Below are positions 34,035 to 42,725 of a stretch of DNA of 64,000 nucleotides, one piece after another. This stretch comes from UBA5078 sp040384465 (GTDB lineage Bacteria > Pseudomonadota > Gammaproteobacteria > Pseudomonadales > Pseudohongiellaceae). The translations under genes and the position numbers were made by a program. The stretch covers positions 1-64,000 of the forward strand of contig JAZKJF010000019.1 in the NCBI GenBank assembly GCA_040384465.1, read 5' to 3'. The notes under the pieces are model-generated. The model was not told the DNA's origin. It did no database searches and saw nothing but the letters and a program-made list of their open reading frames with translations. Every line of letters begins with the position of its first letter. Position 1 is the stretch's first letter.

Positions 34035-35183
34035 TCAGGCTGGTGACGCCGCGTGCATGGCCGGGAAGCTTTGAATGAGCTGATGCCAGCGCTGGCGCTG
34101 AATCTTCAAGCGGAAGCCTACCTCGCGGTAACTGTCACGGATTTGCAGACGCTCCCAGTGGCTCCATTTTTCATGCAGCTCGGTGGTCTTGGTCTCGTAC
34201 CAGGCTTGCTGGTGCTGGGCCCAGAGTTGCAGTGTGGACTTCATCTGCTCGTATTCCTGTTCCAGACGCTGCTGCCATTTGTCGGCATTGCTCAGCGATT
34301 CACAGCGCGCAGCGGCACGGCGGAACTGCATGTCCAGCCGGGCGGTCTCGATCACCACCGGAGAGATACGCTTGAGGTCACTGGTCAGCCCCAGAAATGA
34401 ACAGCCACGGATGAACCATTTGGTCGGGTCGTAATGCCACCACTTGATGCCGTTACGGTAATCCCATTGGAAGGTGTGGTGGTAATTGTGATAGCCCTCG
34501 CCGTAGGTCACCAGCGCCAGCAGACCGTTGTCGCGTGCCGAGCTTGCGTCGCTGTACGGCTGACGGCCCCACATGTGCGCGATGGAGTTGATCAGCCAGG
34601 TCACGTGCTGACTCATGACCAGGCGCAATAGTCCTCCGAGCAACAGGCAGCCGAGGATGTCGCCATTCAGGAAACCCAGCAACACCGGCAGGCCGATGTT
34701 CATCAGCAACACCAGACTCAGGTAGTGCTTGTACTGCCAGGCCACAATCGGGTCCCGCTGCAGATCCTTGACGTTGGAAAAGTCTTCCTTGCCGCTTTCG
34801 TAGTTACGCAGAATCCAGCCGATGTGCGAGAACCAGAAGCCCCGGCCTGCCGAGTAAGGGTCTTTGTCATCATTGTCGACGTGCGCATGATGACGACGAT
34901 GATCCGATGCCCAGTGCAGAACGTCGTTCTGCAAGGCACATGCCCCACCGAGCGCGAACAGCACGCGCAGTGCCGGATGGGCATTGTAGGCCTTGTGTGA
35001 CCAGAGTCGATGGTAGCCTGCGGTGATGGACATGCCGCAAAACCCCATGAGCAGGACGAACACGATCCATTCGTAGAGATCGTAACCATGGGTAAAGCCG
35101 TACCAAGGCACCAGGGTCACGGCAAATAAGGGGGTCAGAGTAAACAGGAGAGTATTGGTCCAGTTTACGGGCGGTTTCTGCAT
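34035..35183 (-). CDS. Acyl-CoA/phospholipid fatty acid desaturase (delta-9 type)
   Basis: A membrane diiron desaturase that introduces a double bond into saturated fatty acyl chains, adjusting membrane fluidity. The three His boxes are present: HRLWSH near residue 57, HRRHHAH near 95, and NYHHTF near 240, spaced as in stearoyl-CoA 9-desaturases and P. aeruginosa DesB-like proteins. About four hydrophobic segments lie around the boxes. The C-terminal ~100 residues form a charged helical extension. The ATG at 35183 has AGGA ten bases upstream; the frame stays open to 35261. It is divergent from slyX. Adjacency to a cold-shock protein gene is suggestive but not proof of cold control. Confidence 0.92.
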   Translation of the reverse strand: MQKPPVNWTNTLLFTLTPLFAVTLVPWYGFTHGYDLYEWIVFVLLMGFCGMSITAGYHRLWSHKAYNAHPALRVLFALGGACALQNDVLHWASDHRRHHAHVDNDDKDPYSAGRGFWFSHIGWILRNYESGKEDFSNVKDLQRDPIVAWQYKHYLSLVLLMNIGLPVLLGFLNGDILGCLLLGGLLRLVMSQHVTWLINSIAHMWGRQPYSDASSARDNGLLALVTYGEGYHNYHHTFQWDYRNGIKWWHYDPTKWFIRGCSFLGLTSDLKRISPVVIETARLDMQFRRAAARCESLSNADKWQQRLEQEYEQMKSTLQLWAQHQQAWYETKTTELHEKWSHWERLQIRDSYREVGFRLKIQRQRWHQLIQSFPAMHAASPA

Positions 35184-35429
35184 GTTGGCAATTCCTGCTC
35201 TGGCTGATGAGAAAACTGTCGGCGCCGACCCGAAAAAATTGAACTCTGTTGAATTCTGCATACTGCTGTCGGCGCACGAACAGCAGGGAAAACACTCAGC
35301 GCAGGCATATGGACAGCGCGACGCGCGAAATTATTGCATGATTGTCGAAACAAAAAAAAGCGCTATGGTCAGGTGAACAGCCGATCTGTTTTAATTGGCA
35401 CCCTTTTCACGTACGGCGACGGATAAAGA

Positions 35430-35672
35430 ATGAGCAAGGAAACAAGTCAGGAACAGTTGCTGGAGCAGCTCTTCGATCTGCAATCGCAATTCGCCTTTCA
35501 GGAAGACCTGCTGCGCGAGCTTAATGATGTCGTGGCACGTCAGCAGACACAGATCGATGCGCTGCAGAGAGAAGTCCTTCTGCACAGGGATCGCATCACG
35601 CACGTGATGGATAATCTGCCAGACAAAAACAATGCGAACGCCCCTATGGATGAGAGGCCTCCGCACTATTGA
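35430..35672 (+). CDS. slyX: SlyX family protein
   Basis: An 80-residue coiled-coil protein of unknown function. The heptad helix ELLEQLFDLQSQFAFQEDLLRELNDVV-type pattern covers residues ~8-55 and the protein ends in the family-typical PPHY. The ATG follows GGATAAAGA. It is convergent with the cold-shock-domain gene, with 37 bases between. Confidence 0.92.
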   Translation: MSKETSQEQLLEQLFDLQSQFAFQEDLLRELNDVVARQQTQIDALQREVLLHRDRITHVMDNLPDKNNANAPMDERPPHY

Positions 35673-35709
35673 TCATGCGCTTCTGATTCTGCGCTCCGAT
35701 TGTTGCCGC

Positions 35710-36129
35710 TTATTTGGCGGCAGCCACGTCCTCTGCCTGCAGCCCTTTGTCTCCTTCGCTGATCGCGAACTCTACACGCTGGCCATCGTGGAGAACGCGA
35801 TGGCCTTCTCCGCGAATCGAACGAAAATGCACGAATATGTCATCCCCACTGTCGCGGGTGATAAAGCCAAAGCCTTTGCTGGCGTTGAACCATTTCACAC
35901 TGCCGCTTTCGCGTTTGGACTGGTTGTAGGGGGTACGGTTTTCTTCAACCTGGCGTTTGGCGCGTGGCTTGCTGCTGCGAGTTGCCCACGTGGCAGAACT
36001 GAGGCTGACGATGAAAATGGTAACGAGAGCAGAGGCACTGGAAAATTGAATATCAAGAAGGTAAACGGGCAAGGCAATAATAGCGGTGGTGATTGTAGCA
36101 ATGCTTAGCGGTTTGTTGAAATTGGACAT
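35710..36129 (-). CDS. Membrane-anchored cold-shock-domain protein
   Basis: A 139-residue protein joining two hydrophobic N-terminal segments (residues ~8-25 and 31-48) to a basic linker and a C-terminal cold-shock domain (residues ~74-139). The nucleic-acid motifs RNP1 (KGFGFITRD) and RNP2 (DIFVHFRSI) are complete, so RNA or single-stranded DNA binding is likely. Ordinary Csp proteins are ~70 residues and soluble; the membrane anchor would place this one at the inner membrane with its CSD in the cytosol. I recall similar anchored versions in gammaproteobacteria. Upstream on the minus strand is an AT-rich candidate promoter (TAATTATAAG near 36150-36160). Confidence 0.88.
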   Translation of the reverse strand: MSNFNKPLSIATITTAIIALPVYLLDIQFSSASALVTIFIVSLSSATWATRSSKPRAKRQVEENRTPYNQSKRESGSVKWFNASKGFGFITRDSGDDIFVHFRSIRGEGHRVLHDGQRVEFAISEGDKGLQAEDVAAAK

Positions 36130-36459
36130 GGAGATTCTCTTGGCTGCTTATAATTATTATTCACCGAAGTCAGCGATTCTCTCCGCGTGAGCGGGAGTCT
36201 CGTCTGCTTCAGGAGGGCAATTCTAACGAGGTTTGTTCATAAATCAAACCCATACCATGGCTCCAATTGTGACGCTGTATGTCGAGAGATTGCTTTATCG
36301 ATGATTCAGCGAGTATTCAGCTTGCAGCCTTCACTATGAGCGCAAGAGTTCGTTGAGTCAGCGGCAACGAATTCACAACATCACCCTGCTGCAATCCACT
36401 GGTGGGCTTCTTCACCGACAACATTTGCAGGGTTTTTTCAAAAGTGAGGTCAGGAGCCT
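36130..36459. other. 330-base intergenic region, divergent promoters
   Basis: Separates the anchored cold-shock gene (minus) and the glycine-zipper gene (plus). The first 40 bases are AT-rich and probably hold the cold-shock promoter. Cold-shock genes often have long 5' leaders, and part of this stretch could serve as one. No open frame with a ribosome site and no strong hairpin were found. Confidence 0.4.
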
Positions 36460-37044
36460 ATGAGAAACCAGACGCAAAAAAACTCGCAGAAAACGCCGAT
36501 TATGGTGAGCAAATCAGTATTGGGGTGTGCAGGTCTTGCGCTCATCTTGTTGACAACCCCCGCGCTTGCTTCCTCCGGTGAAAGGACCACTTACGAATAC
36601 GCGACCGTGATCGACTCGCGTCCGATCTATCAGATCGTGGAAATTTCATCTCCTCGGGAAGAGTGTTGGAATGAGGAAGTGGTCGTGCATCGTCGTGACC
36701 GTTCGGAGAGCAGTACCCCGGCCATTCTCGGTACCATCATAGGGGGTGCACTGGGTAATGCGGTGGGACACGGGAAGTCGAATCGACGGGTCGGAACCGT
36801 TGTCGGCGCGGTGTTGGGGCACTCCATAGGACGTGATATAGTCACCGCCGGTGATGGTCGCGATCGCAGTACTCACTACGAGACTGTGCGTCAGTGCGAG
36901 ACTGTTTACGAGTATCGTGAAGAAGAGCGTCTGATCGGTTACGACGTTCGTTACCGTTACAACAATGAAGAGTACTCGGTGCAGATGGACGAGGAGCCTG
37001 GCTCGCAAGTCCGCATCCGGGTCAACGTACAGCCTGTGTTCTGA
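36460..37044 (+). CDS. Glycine-zipper 2TM domain protein, exported
   Basis: A 194-residue exported envelope protein. An N-terminal signal (GLALILLTTPALA) ends near residue 38. A glycine-zipper segment, ILGTIIGGALGNAVGHG to VVGAVLGHSIGRDI (residues ~90-127), matches the Rick_17kDa_Anti/2TM family that inserts in the outer membrane. The rest is Tyr- and Arg-rich with two pairs of Cys. The start at 36460 has AGGAG just upstream. It precedes a PepSY protein and a PhoPQ-like system on the same strand and may belong to their regulon; this is inference. Confidence 0.85.
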   Translation: MRNQTQKNSQKTPIMVSKSVLGCAGLALILLTTPALASSGERTTYEYATVIDSRPIYQIVEISSPREECWNEEVVVHRRDRSESSTPAILGTIIGGALGNAVGHGKSNRRVGTVVGAVLGHSIGRDIVTAGDGRDRSTHYETVRQCETVYEYREEERLIGYDVRYRYNNEEYSVQMDEEPGSQVRIRVNVQPVF

Positions 37045-37116
37045 AGTCAACACAAGAGTCAGTGACGGCTCGTTTGACTGGCAGGCTGTCCCCCGCAGCT
37101 TATTTGGAGAGGGTCT

Positions 37117-37494
37117 GTGTTGAAGTCAAATTCACTGACATGCCTGTTGCGCCGGTTCTTGAGGCAGGGCAGGCAGATGCTCGGTATCGCCACTGTGCTG
37201 ATGCTGACAGGTGGGCTGTTCGACGTGCCGGACGCACACGCCCAGCAAGGCCTGTTGCCACAGCAGGGGGATGCTCCGAGTCAAGATCGGCGCGGGCAGA
37301 ACGCGCAACCGGCTGCAATTTCCCAGCGCCAGGCGCTTGAGCTGGTGCGCGCCAGTTATCCTGGCAATGTCATCAGCATCAACGAGGTAGAGCAGGGCGG
37401 CGGGCTGTTCTATCGTGTGCGCATGGATAACGATGGCAACATCTACACGCTCTACGTCGACGCGGTCAGCGGCGCCATCACCAGAGAACAGTAA
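37117..37494 (+). CDS. PepSY domain protein, exported
   Basis: A 125-residue protein with a signal peptide (MLGIATVLMLTGGLFDVPDAHA) and a C-terminal PepSY domain (residues ~66-125: ISQRQALELVRASYPGNVISINE, ending YTLYVDAVSGAITREQ). PepSY domains are found in peptidase inhibitors and as accessory sensors next to two-component systems. Its stop lies two bases before the response regulator start, so a role in signal input for that pair is plausible. It starts with GTG at 37117 behind GGAGAGGG. Confidence 0.88.
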   Translation: MLKSNSLTCLLRRFLRQGRQMLGIATVLMLTGGLFDVPDAHAQQGLLPQQGDAPSQDRRGQNAQPAAISQRQALELVRASYPGNVISINEVEQGGGLFYRVRMDNDGNIYTLYVDAVSGAITREQ

Positions 37495-37496
37495 GC

Positions 37497-38171
37497 ATGC
37501 GTCTCCTGGTGGTCGAAGATCAGAGTCTGTTGCGTCAACAGCTTAGCCAAGGTCTGAGCAAACACGGCTATGTCGTGGATGATGCGGCGGACGGCAAGGC
37601 CGGGCTCTATTTCGCGACAGAGTACGCTTATGACGCCGCCATCATCGATCTGGGTTTGCCCTTGCTGGATGGCATATCGCTTATTCGGCAGATTCGCGCG
37701 CAAGGCAAGACCTTTCCCATCCTGATTCTGACAGCCCGTGGTGATTGGCAGGACAAAGTCGGTGGTCTGGATGCCGGTGCCGACGACTACGTGGTGAAAC
37801 CGTTTCAGTTGGAAGAAATTCTCGCGCGCCTGAATGCATTGCTGCGCCGGGCGGCAGGTTTCTCCAAACCGCTGATCGAATTTGGTCCGGTAGCGCTGGA
37901 TACCAGCAGCAAGCGCGTGACTCTGAATGGCAATAATGTTGATCTCACCGCCTACGAATACAAGATGATCGAGTACCTGATGCTGCACCCCGGGCAGGTG
38001 ATTTCCAAAACTGAATTGACTGAGCACCTGTATGCGCAGGACTATGACCGTGACAGCAACGTTCTGGAGGTGTTCGTGCGGCGCGTGCGCCAGAAGCTCG
38101 ACCCCGAGGACACCTTGAAGCCGATCGAGACTATCCGTGGTCAGGGGTATCGATTTCGGGGCGAGTTATGA
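37497..38171 (+). CDS. OmpR-family response regulator, PhoP-like
   Basis: A 224-residue regulator. The receiver domain (residues 1-115) has the acidic pocket E7/D8, phospho-acceptor Asp51 in IIDLGLPLLDG and Lys in DDYVVKPFQ near 101. The C-terminal winged-helix DNA-binding domain (residues ~125-222) includes TAYEYKMIEYLMLHPGQVIS and NVLEVFVRRVRQKL. The recognition region resembles PhoP/QseB-type regulators that respond to divalent cations or antimicrobial peptides. It is packed between the PepSY gene and the kinase gene. Confidence 0.9.
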   Translation: MRLLVVEDQSLLRQQLSQGLSKHGYVVDDAADGKAGLYFATEYAYDAAIIDLGLPLLDGISLIRQIRAQGKTFPILILTARGDWQDKVGGLDAGADDYVVKPFQLEEILARLNALLRRAAGFSKPLIEFGPVALDTSSKRVTLNGNNVDLTAYEYKMIEYLMLHPGQVISKTELTEHLYAQDYDRDSNVLEVFVRRVRQKLDPEDTLKPIETIRGQGYRFRGEL

Positions 38172-38190
38172 TGACTACACCTGATTAGAG

Positions 38191-39639
38191 ATGACTCCTG
38201 ATCCCTCTGGCTCCGACTATTCTCTCCAGACCCGCCTGCTGACGGCTGTCAGCATTCTCCTGTTTATCTTTCTCGGCCTCACCGGTGTTGTGCTTGATCG
38301 TGCCTTTCGCAGCAGTGTGGAGGCTGGCGTCGCAGAGCAATTGCAGGTGCAGATCTATGTGCTGCTCTCAGCGGTGGAGGAGGAACGGGGCCAGTTCTAC
38401 TTTTTGCAGGATCTGCGCGAGCCGCGTTTTTCGCAACTCAATTCCGGACTTTATGGGTTGGTGAGCAGTCCCTTGACTGGCGAAGTGCTGCGGACACCCT
38501 CGGCGCTGGAAATCGAGTTCTCAGCGTTCGCTGAACTGTGGCAGAACCTGGGCCGTGGTGAGAGCTTCTTCACTCGCGTCGCGACTACGCAGGGCCAGGA
38601 GTATTTTGTTTCGACTTATGGCGTGGTGTGGGAGAACGGCGAGGATCAGTACAACTTCTCCGTGCTGGAATCCACGAGCACTTACCTCGCCGAGGTTAAC
38701 AAGTTTCGCACCAGTCTGTGGTCCTGGCTTGGTGGTGTCGCGGTGTTGTTGTTGGTTCTTCAGCTGCTGCTGTTGCGCTGGGGATTGTCACCCTTGCGCC
38801 GTCTTGCCATTGACTTAAAACGCATTGAGAGTGGCGAGAGCGAGGAGCTGAAAGAGCGCTATCCACGCGAGCTGCGGGCGGTCACGGACAACCTCAATCT
38901 GCTGATCAAGAGCGAACGCAAACAGCAGCAACGCTACCGCGAGACGCTGGGCGATCTGGCACACAGTCTCAAGACCCCGTTGGCCGTGGTGGCTGGGGTG
39001 ATGCAAGCATTGCGTGACGCACGGCAGGAGGGTCTTGTCGGAGAAATCAAGGGCGATGTGCAGGAACAGATTCGCACAGTCGATGAGCAGTTGGAGCACA
39101 TGAATCAGATCGTGGGGTATCAGCTGCAACGTGCGGTCAAATCCAATGGCACGACAGCGCTGGCACGCAGAGTAGTGGTTGCGGACGCGGCAGGCAAAGT
39201 GCTGCGTGCCTTGCACAAGGTCTATGCCGACAAGGGCATGCGCTCGGAATCGCATATCGATGCTGGCATTGTCTTTCTGGGCGATGAGCGGGACCTGATG
39301 GAGGTGCTTGGTAATGTCCTCGACAATGCGTTCAAGTACGGAGGCTCGTGGCTTGCTATCACGGCCACCACTTCTCTGGTTCCGTCACGGCAACTGAGCA
39401 TTGTGGTAGAAGACGATGGCCCCGGAATCTCGACAGAACATCAGGGCTGGGTACTGCAGCGCGGTGCCAGACTCGACACCCTCGCTCATGGGCAAGGGAT
39501 TGGTCTGGCGGTGGTGACGGATATCGTGACCAGCTATGGCGGGCAGATTGAGGTTGGCAGTAGCACGCTTGGAGGGGCTCGCATCCAGGTGGTTTTCAGC
39601 AACTTCCAGCTGGCTGGTGAAGATCGTATCGGGCCGTAA
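38191..39639 (+). CDS. Sensor histidine kinase, PhoQ-like
   Basis: Cognate kinase of the preceding regulator. The 482-residue product has two membrane helices (residues ~13-33 and ~172-194) around a ~135-residue periplasmic sensor, a HAMP-like stretch, the phospho-acceptor box LGDLAHSLKTPLAVV near 253, N-box VLGNVLDNAFKYG near 373, and ATP lid motifs VEDDGPGIS and HGQGIGLAVVTDIV. The 'AHSLKTPLA' form of the H-box is typical of the PhoQ subgroup. The natural signal is not known here. It starts 19 bases after the regulator stop and ends 15 bases from the convergent permease gene. Confidence 0.9.
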   Translation: MTPDPSGSDYSLQTRLLTAVSILLFIFLGLTGVVLDRAFRSSVEAGVAEQLQVQIYVLLSAVEEERGQFYFLQDLREPRFSQLNSGLYGLVSSPLTGEVLRTPSALEIEFSAFAELWQNLGRGESFFTRVATTQGQEYFVSTYGVVWENGEDQYNFSVLESTSTYLAEVNKFRTSLWSWLGGVAVLLLVLQLLLLRWGLSPLRRLAIDLKRIESGESEELKERYPRELRAVTDNLNLLIKSERKQQQRYRETLGDLAHSLKTPLAVVAGVMQALRDARQEGLVGEIKGDVQEQIRTVDEQLEHMNQIVGYQLQRAVKSNGTTALARRVVVADAAGKVLRALHKVYADKGMRSESHIDAGIVFLGDERDLMEVLGNVLDNAFKYGGSWLAITATTSLVPSRQLSIVVEDDGPGISTEHQGWVLQRGARLDTLAHGQGIGLAVVTDIVTSYGGQIEVGSSTLGGARIQVVFSNFQLAGEDRIGP

Positions 39640-39654
39640 ACGTTTTCAGAGGGT

Positions 39655-40413
39655 TCAAAAGATCAGCGCAGCGACGCAGGAACACAGTGTCATCCCGAAC
39701 AGAAACCATTTGATGGTGCTCTGTTGCGCCCGCACCGCAAACTTCACGCTCAACCAGGCACCCACCATCGTTCCGGCGGCCAGAACCAGCCCCGGCATCC
39801 AGCGCACCTGGTCGAAATAGATAAACACCACTAGCGCGATCAATGTAAATCCGAGCGAGCACACCATCTTCAAGGCATTGGCGCGCACCAGGTCATAGCG
39901 CAACCCACCCGCAAGTGCCGCCAGCAGGATGAATCCTACGCCTGCCTGAACAAAACCTCCGTAAACCCCTGCCAGCAATAATGTCCACCAGGCTCCTCTG
40001 CTCTCTTTTACCGAGATCACTGGGGTCCCTTCAGGAGGGGCAATGAAGTTCGGCCGTACGAGAATAATCACGGACATCAGAATGATGGTGCCCAGCAACA
40101 GTGGTTTGAGTGCGGCTGCCGGGATTACAGCGGCGGCCAGCGAGCCTGCGACCCCTCCGATCAGTGTCGGTACCAGAATTGGCATGATGGCCGGAACATC
40201 CAGACGATCATGATTCTTGAAGCCGCGAATGCCCACCACACACTGCAGAGCCACGGCCACGCGGTTGGTGCCGTTGGCGACATCGGCGGGAAGTCCCAGC
40301 AACATCAGGACGGGAAGTGTCAGGTTCGAACCTCCCCCCGCAATGGTATTGATGCCGCCGGCCAGAAAACCCATTGCGGCCAAAACGAAGAGTAAGGGGG
40401 TGTTATATTCCAT
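39655..40413 (-). CDS. TauE/SafE (TSUP) family permease
   Basis: A ~252-residue inner-membrane protein with about eight hydrophobic segments, matching the sulfite exporter TauE/SafE family. The paired signature is GFLAGGINTIAGGGSNLTLPVLM at residues ~15-37 and GVYGGFVQAGVGFILLAAL near 150. TSUP members carry sulfonates, sulfite or organic acids; the substrate is unknown. The ATG at 40413 is chosen by homology; an in-frame ATG at 40473 overlaps the pilV side. It has no clear ribosome site. Confidence 0.88.
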   Translation of the reverse strand: MEYNTPLLFVLAAMGFLAGGINTIAGGGSNLTLPVLMLLGLPADVANGTNRVAVALQCVVGIRGFKNHDRLDVPAIMPILVPTLIGGVAGSLAAAVIPAAALKPLLLGTIILMSVIILVRPNFIAPPEGTPVISVKESRGAWWTLLLAGVYGGFVQAGVGFILLAALAGGLRYDLVRANALKMVCSLGFTLIALVVFIYFDQVRWMPGLVLAAGTMVGAWLSVKFAVRAQQSTIKWFLFGMTLCSCVAALIF

Positions 40414-40495
40414 AGAAGCAGTGTAGCAAACGGATTTGCAATCATCTGCTATAAATAATGACGGGGATAACACAAATGTCGCGAGGGTACGCTAC

Positions 40496-41038
40496 ATGCC
40501 AAGGATACGGCAGGATTCTCTTTCACCACCACACAGTCTCCCCGCGTTGCTGCGCGGGACGACCTTGCTTGAAATTCTCATCTCGTTGCTCATTGTTGCG
40601 ATTGGCCTGCTAGGCATCGTGAGCCTGCAGACCGCCAGCTTGCGTTATTCCCAGAGCGCCTATCTGCGCAGTCAGGCCACTGTGCTTGCCAGTGACATGC
40701 TGGAGCGGGTATTGGCGAATCAACATGGTGTCGTTCTCGGTGCTTATGAGGGGCAGACGGGTGCGCTCAGTTCATCCTGCACTACGCCATCGGGCTGCGA
40801 TGCGGCGGTAATGGCCGGCAACGACATTGCTGAGTGGCAGAGCGCTCTGCAACAGGATTTGCCAGAAGGGGCGGGTGTGGTGTGTGTCGATGCCACGCCA
40901 GAAGATGGCACCCCGCAGGCGAACGAGTGTGATGAGCCAGGAGGAGGTACAGCCTCTGCGTATGCCGTCAAGGTCTGGTGGGATGACGATCGCGACGCGG
41001 TGGCCGAGCGGCGTATCACATTGAGCTTTCGGCCATGA
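40496..41038 (+). CDS. pilV: Type IV pilus minor pilin PilV
   Basis: A ~180-residue minor prepilin, part of the tip complex that primes pilus assembly. The leader ends in Gly, followed by TTLLEILISLLIVAIGLLGIVSLQ with Glu at position +5, the class III prepilin signature cut by PilD. QTASLRYSQSAYLRSQATVLASDMLERV fits PilV. GAGGG lies eight bases before the ATG at 40496; the earlier ATG at 40436 lacks one. It is the first gene of pilV-pilW-pilX-pilE, with an ATGA overlap to pilW. Confidence 0.92.
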   Translation: MPRIRQDSLSPPHSLPALLRGTTLLEILISLLIVAIGLLGIVSLQTASLRYSQSAYLRSQATVLASDMLERVLANQHGVVLGAYEGQTGALSSSCTTPSGCDAAVMAGNDIAEWQSALQQDLPEGAGVVCVDATPEDGTPQANECDEPGGGTASAYAVKVWWDDDRDAVAERRITLSFRP

Positions 41039-42156
41039 TGAGGGGCTTCTCCCTGATCGAACTGCTGGTCTCCATGGTCATGGCGTTGCTGCTCGCGAAC
41101 GGTGTTATGGAGATATACCTGAGCAGCACAACTCTGGAGCGGGATCAGGAGGCACGCGCGCGAATGCAGGAGAATGGCCGTCTTGCCATCCATTTGCTGA
41201 CGGAGGAGTTGCGGCTTGCCGGGGCTCTGGGCTGCCTGCCGACCCTGGCTGCTGCCAATATCCACAGCACTCTGCAAAACACCCCCGCCACCTTGCAGCC
41301 AGCCTTGGGTATTCAGGGTTGGGAGGCATCGTCTTCTGCTCCGGCGGAGCAAGAGGTAGAGGTGATCAGCACTTCCGCCACCAGTCATTGGCGCAGCACT
41401 GCTGGCGGTGCTTTGGAGGAGACACGGGGTGTGCCAGGATCCGATATTCTGCGCGTCTGGTATGGAGCAAGCACGGGCGCGAGCCTGGATGCCATCTCTC
41501 CTGCGAGTGTTTTGACGCTGCGCGGCTCGGGAGTGCCGGTGCTTGCCGAGGGAGATGTCCTGTTGCTGAGCGATTGCACGCAGGCCGATTGGGTGCAGGC
41601 CTGCCATGTGCAGAGCGGCACACCACAGATGCTCGTCAATTCGCAGAACCCTGCTGTTTGTTCCCCGGGCAATAATCCTTCCAGTTTCGTGCAAAGCCTG
41701 GCCGGTGGAGAGGTTCTACGTCTGCAGAGCAGTCTCTTTTACATCGGCAAACGCGGCAATCTGGCGACCAACCCTCCGGCCTTGTTCCGGCGTCAACTGC
41801 AGCGGACGGCGGTAGCAGGGGTAGCCGAAGAACTTGTCGAAGGCATTGCCAGCCTGCAGGTGCGGTATGGGGTCGATCTGGACGGTAGTGGCGTCGTTGG
41901 CTCGGGAAATGTAGATGCGTACGTGACTGCTGATCAGGTGCCTGACTGGCGGCGTGTGATCAGTGTCCGCATCAGCCTGCTCGTGCAATCTCTGGAAGAC
42001 CACCTCTTGCCAGCGCCTCAAGCCTATCGCTTTGATGGCGTGACCTACGACGGCAAGCCGGGTAACGGCAGTTTGCCTGCAGACACCCGGTTGCGGCGCG
42101 CTTTCACGACTACTGTGACTCTGAGAGCACGTTTGACACAGGAGTCTGACCCGTGA
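41035..42156 (+). CDS. pilW: Type IV pilus minor pilin PilW
   Basis: A 373-residue minor prepilin, the largest of the set as usual. It has a very short leader (MMRG) and the prepilin helix FSLIELLVSMVMALLLANGVMEIYL with Glu at +5. The remaining ~340 residues are a globular PilW domain with Cys pairs (ALGCLPTL; LLLSDCTQADWVQACHVQ). It overlaps pilV by ATGA and pilX by GTGA, so all three are translationally coupled. Confidence 0.92.
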   Translation: MMRGFSLIELLVSMVMALLLANGVMEIYLSSTTLERDQEARARMQENGRLAIHLLTEELRLAGALGCLPTLAAANIHSTLQNTPATLQPALGIQGWEASSSAPAEQEVEVISTSATSHWRSTAGGALEETRGVPGSDILRVWYGASTGASLDAISPASVLTLRGSGVPVLAEGDVLLLSDCTQADWVQACHVQSGTPQMLVNSQNPAVCSPGNNPSSFVQSLAGGEVLRLQSSLFYIGKRGNLATNPPALFRRQLQRTAVAGVAEELVEGIASLQVRYGVDLDGSGVVGSGNVDAYVTADQVPDWRRVISVRISLLVQSLEDHLLPAPQAYRFDGVTYDGKPGNGSLPADTRLRRAFTTTVTLRARLTQESDP

Positions 42157-42695
42157 AGCGAGGTCGCCTGATACAAGCTCAGCAAGGTGTCATTCTCATC
42201 TTCTGCCTGATCTTTCTGCTGGTGCTGTCCATGATGGGCATGACAGGCATGCAGTCGGCCGTCTTGCAGGAGCGTATGGCGGGTAATCTGGTCAGTCATG
42301 CCAGCGCATTCCATGCCGCCGCAGCGGCTTTGACGGAGGCGCAAGAATGGCTAGCCACTCAGCCTCTGCGACCTCTCCCCAGCACTGACGGCAGCTCGGG
42401 GGTCTGGTGGCGTGACAATCCTGACCCGGTGGGTGCGAATGCTGTGCCTTGGTGGGAAGAGGTGGATTGTTTGAACTCGGCCTGGTGGCAGAGGTATGCG
42501 CGAGAGGCCAGCGACTTTCAGCTTCTGGCAAATGGCCCCCATTGGCTGATCGAGGAGTTCGGTGTCTTCACGGACTCTGCAAGCGACGATGAGCAGGTGG
42601 TGAGTTACAGGATCACCGCACGTGGCACTGGCCATGCAGATTCGGTACCGGTGTTGCTGCAGACAATCGTCGTCAAAACCTACCCGGATGAGTGA
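42153..42695 (+). CDS. pilX: Type IV pilus minor pilin PilX
   Basis: A 180-residue minor pilin of the PilX/GspK-like group. The leader MKRGRLIQAQQG precedes VILIFCLIFLLVLSMMGMTGMQ, which lacks Glu at +5, as is typical of PilX, followed by the family mark SAVLQERMAGNL. It starts with GTG overlapping the pilW stop. In Pseudomonas and relatives pilY1 comes next; here pilE follows after about 30 bases. Confidence 0.88.
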   Translation: MKRGRLIQAQQGVILIFCLIFLLVLSMMGMTGMQSAVLQERMAGNLVSHASAFHAAAAALTEAQEWLATQPLRPLPSTDGSSGVWWRDNPDPVGANAVPWWEEVDCLNSAWWQRYAREASDFQLLANGPHWLIEEFGVFTDSASDDEQVVSYRITARGTGHADSVPVLLQTIVVKTYPDE

Positions 42696-42725
42696 CCTTC
42701 GGCACGCTGACAAGGAGGAATGAGG

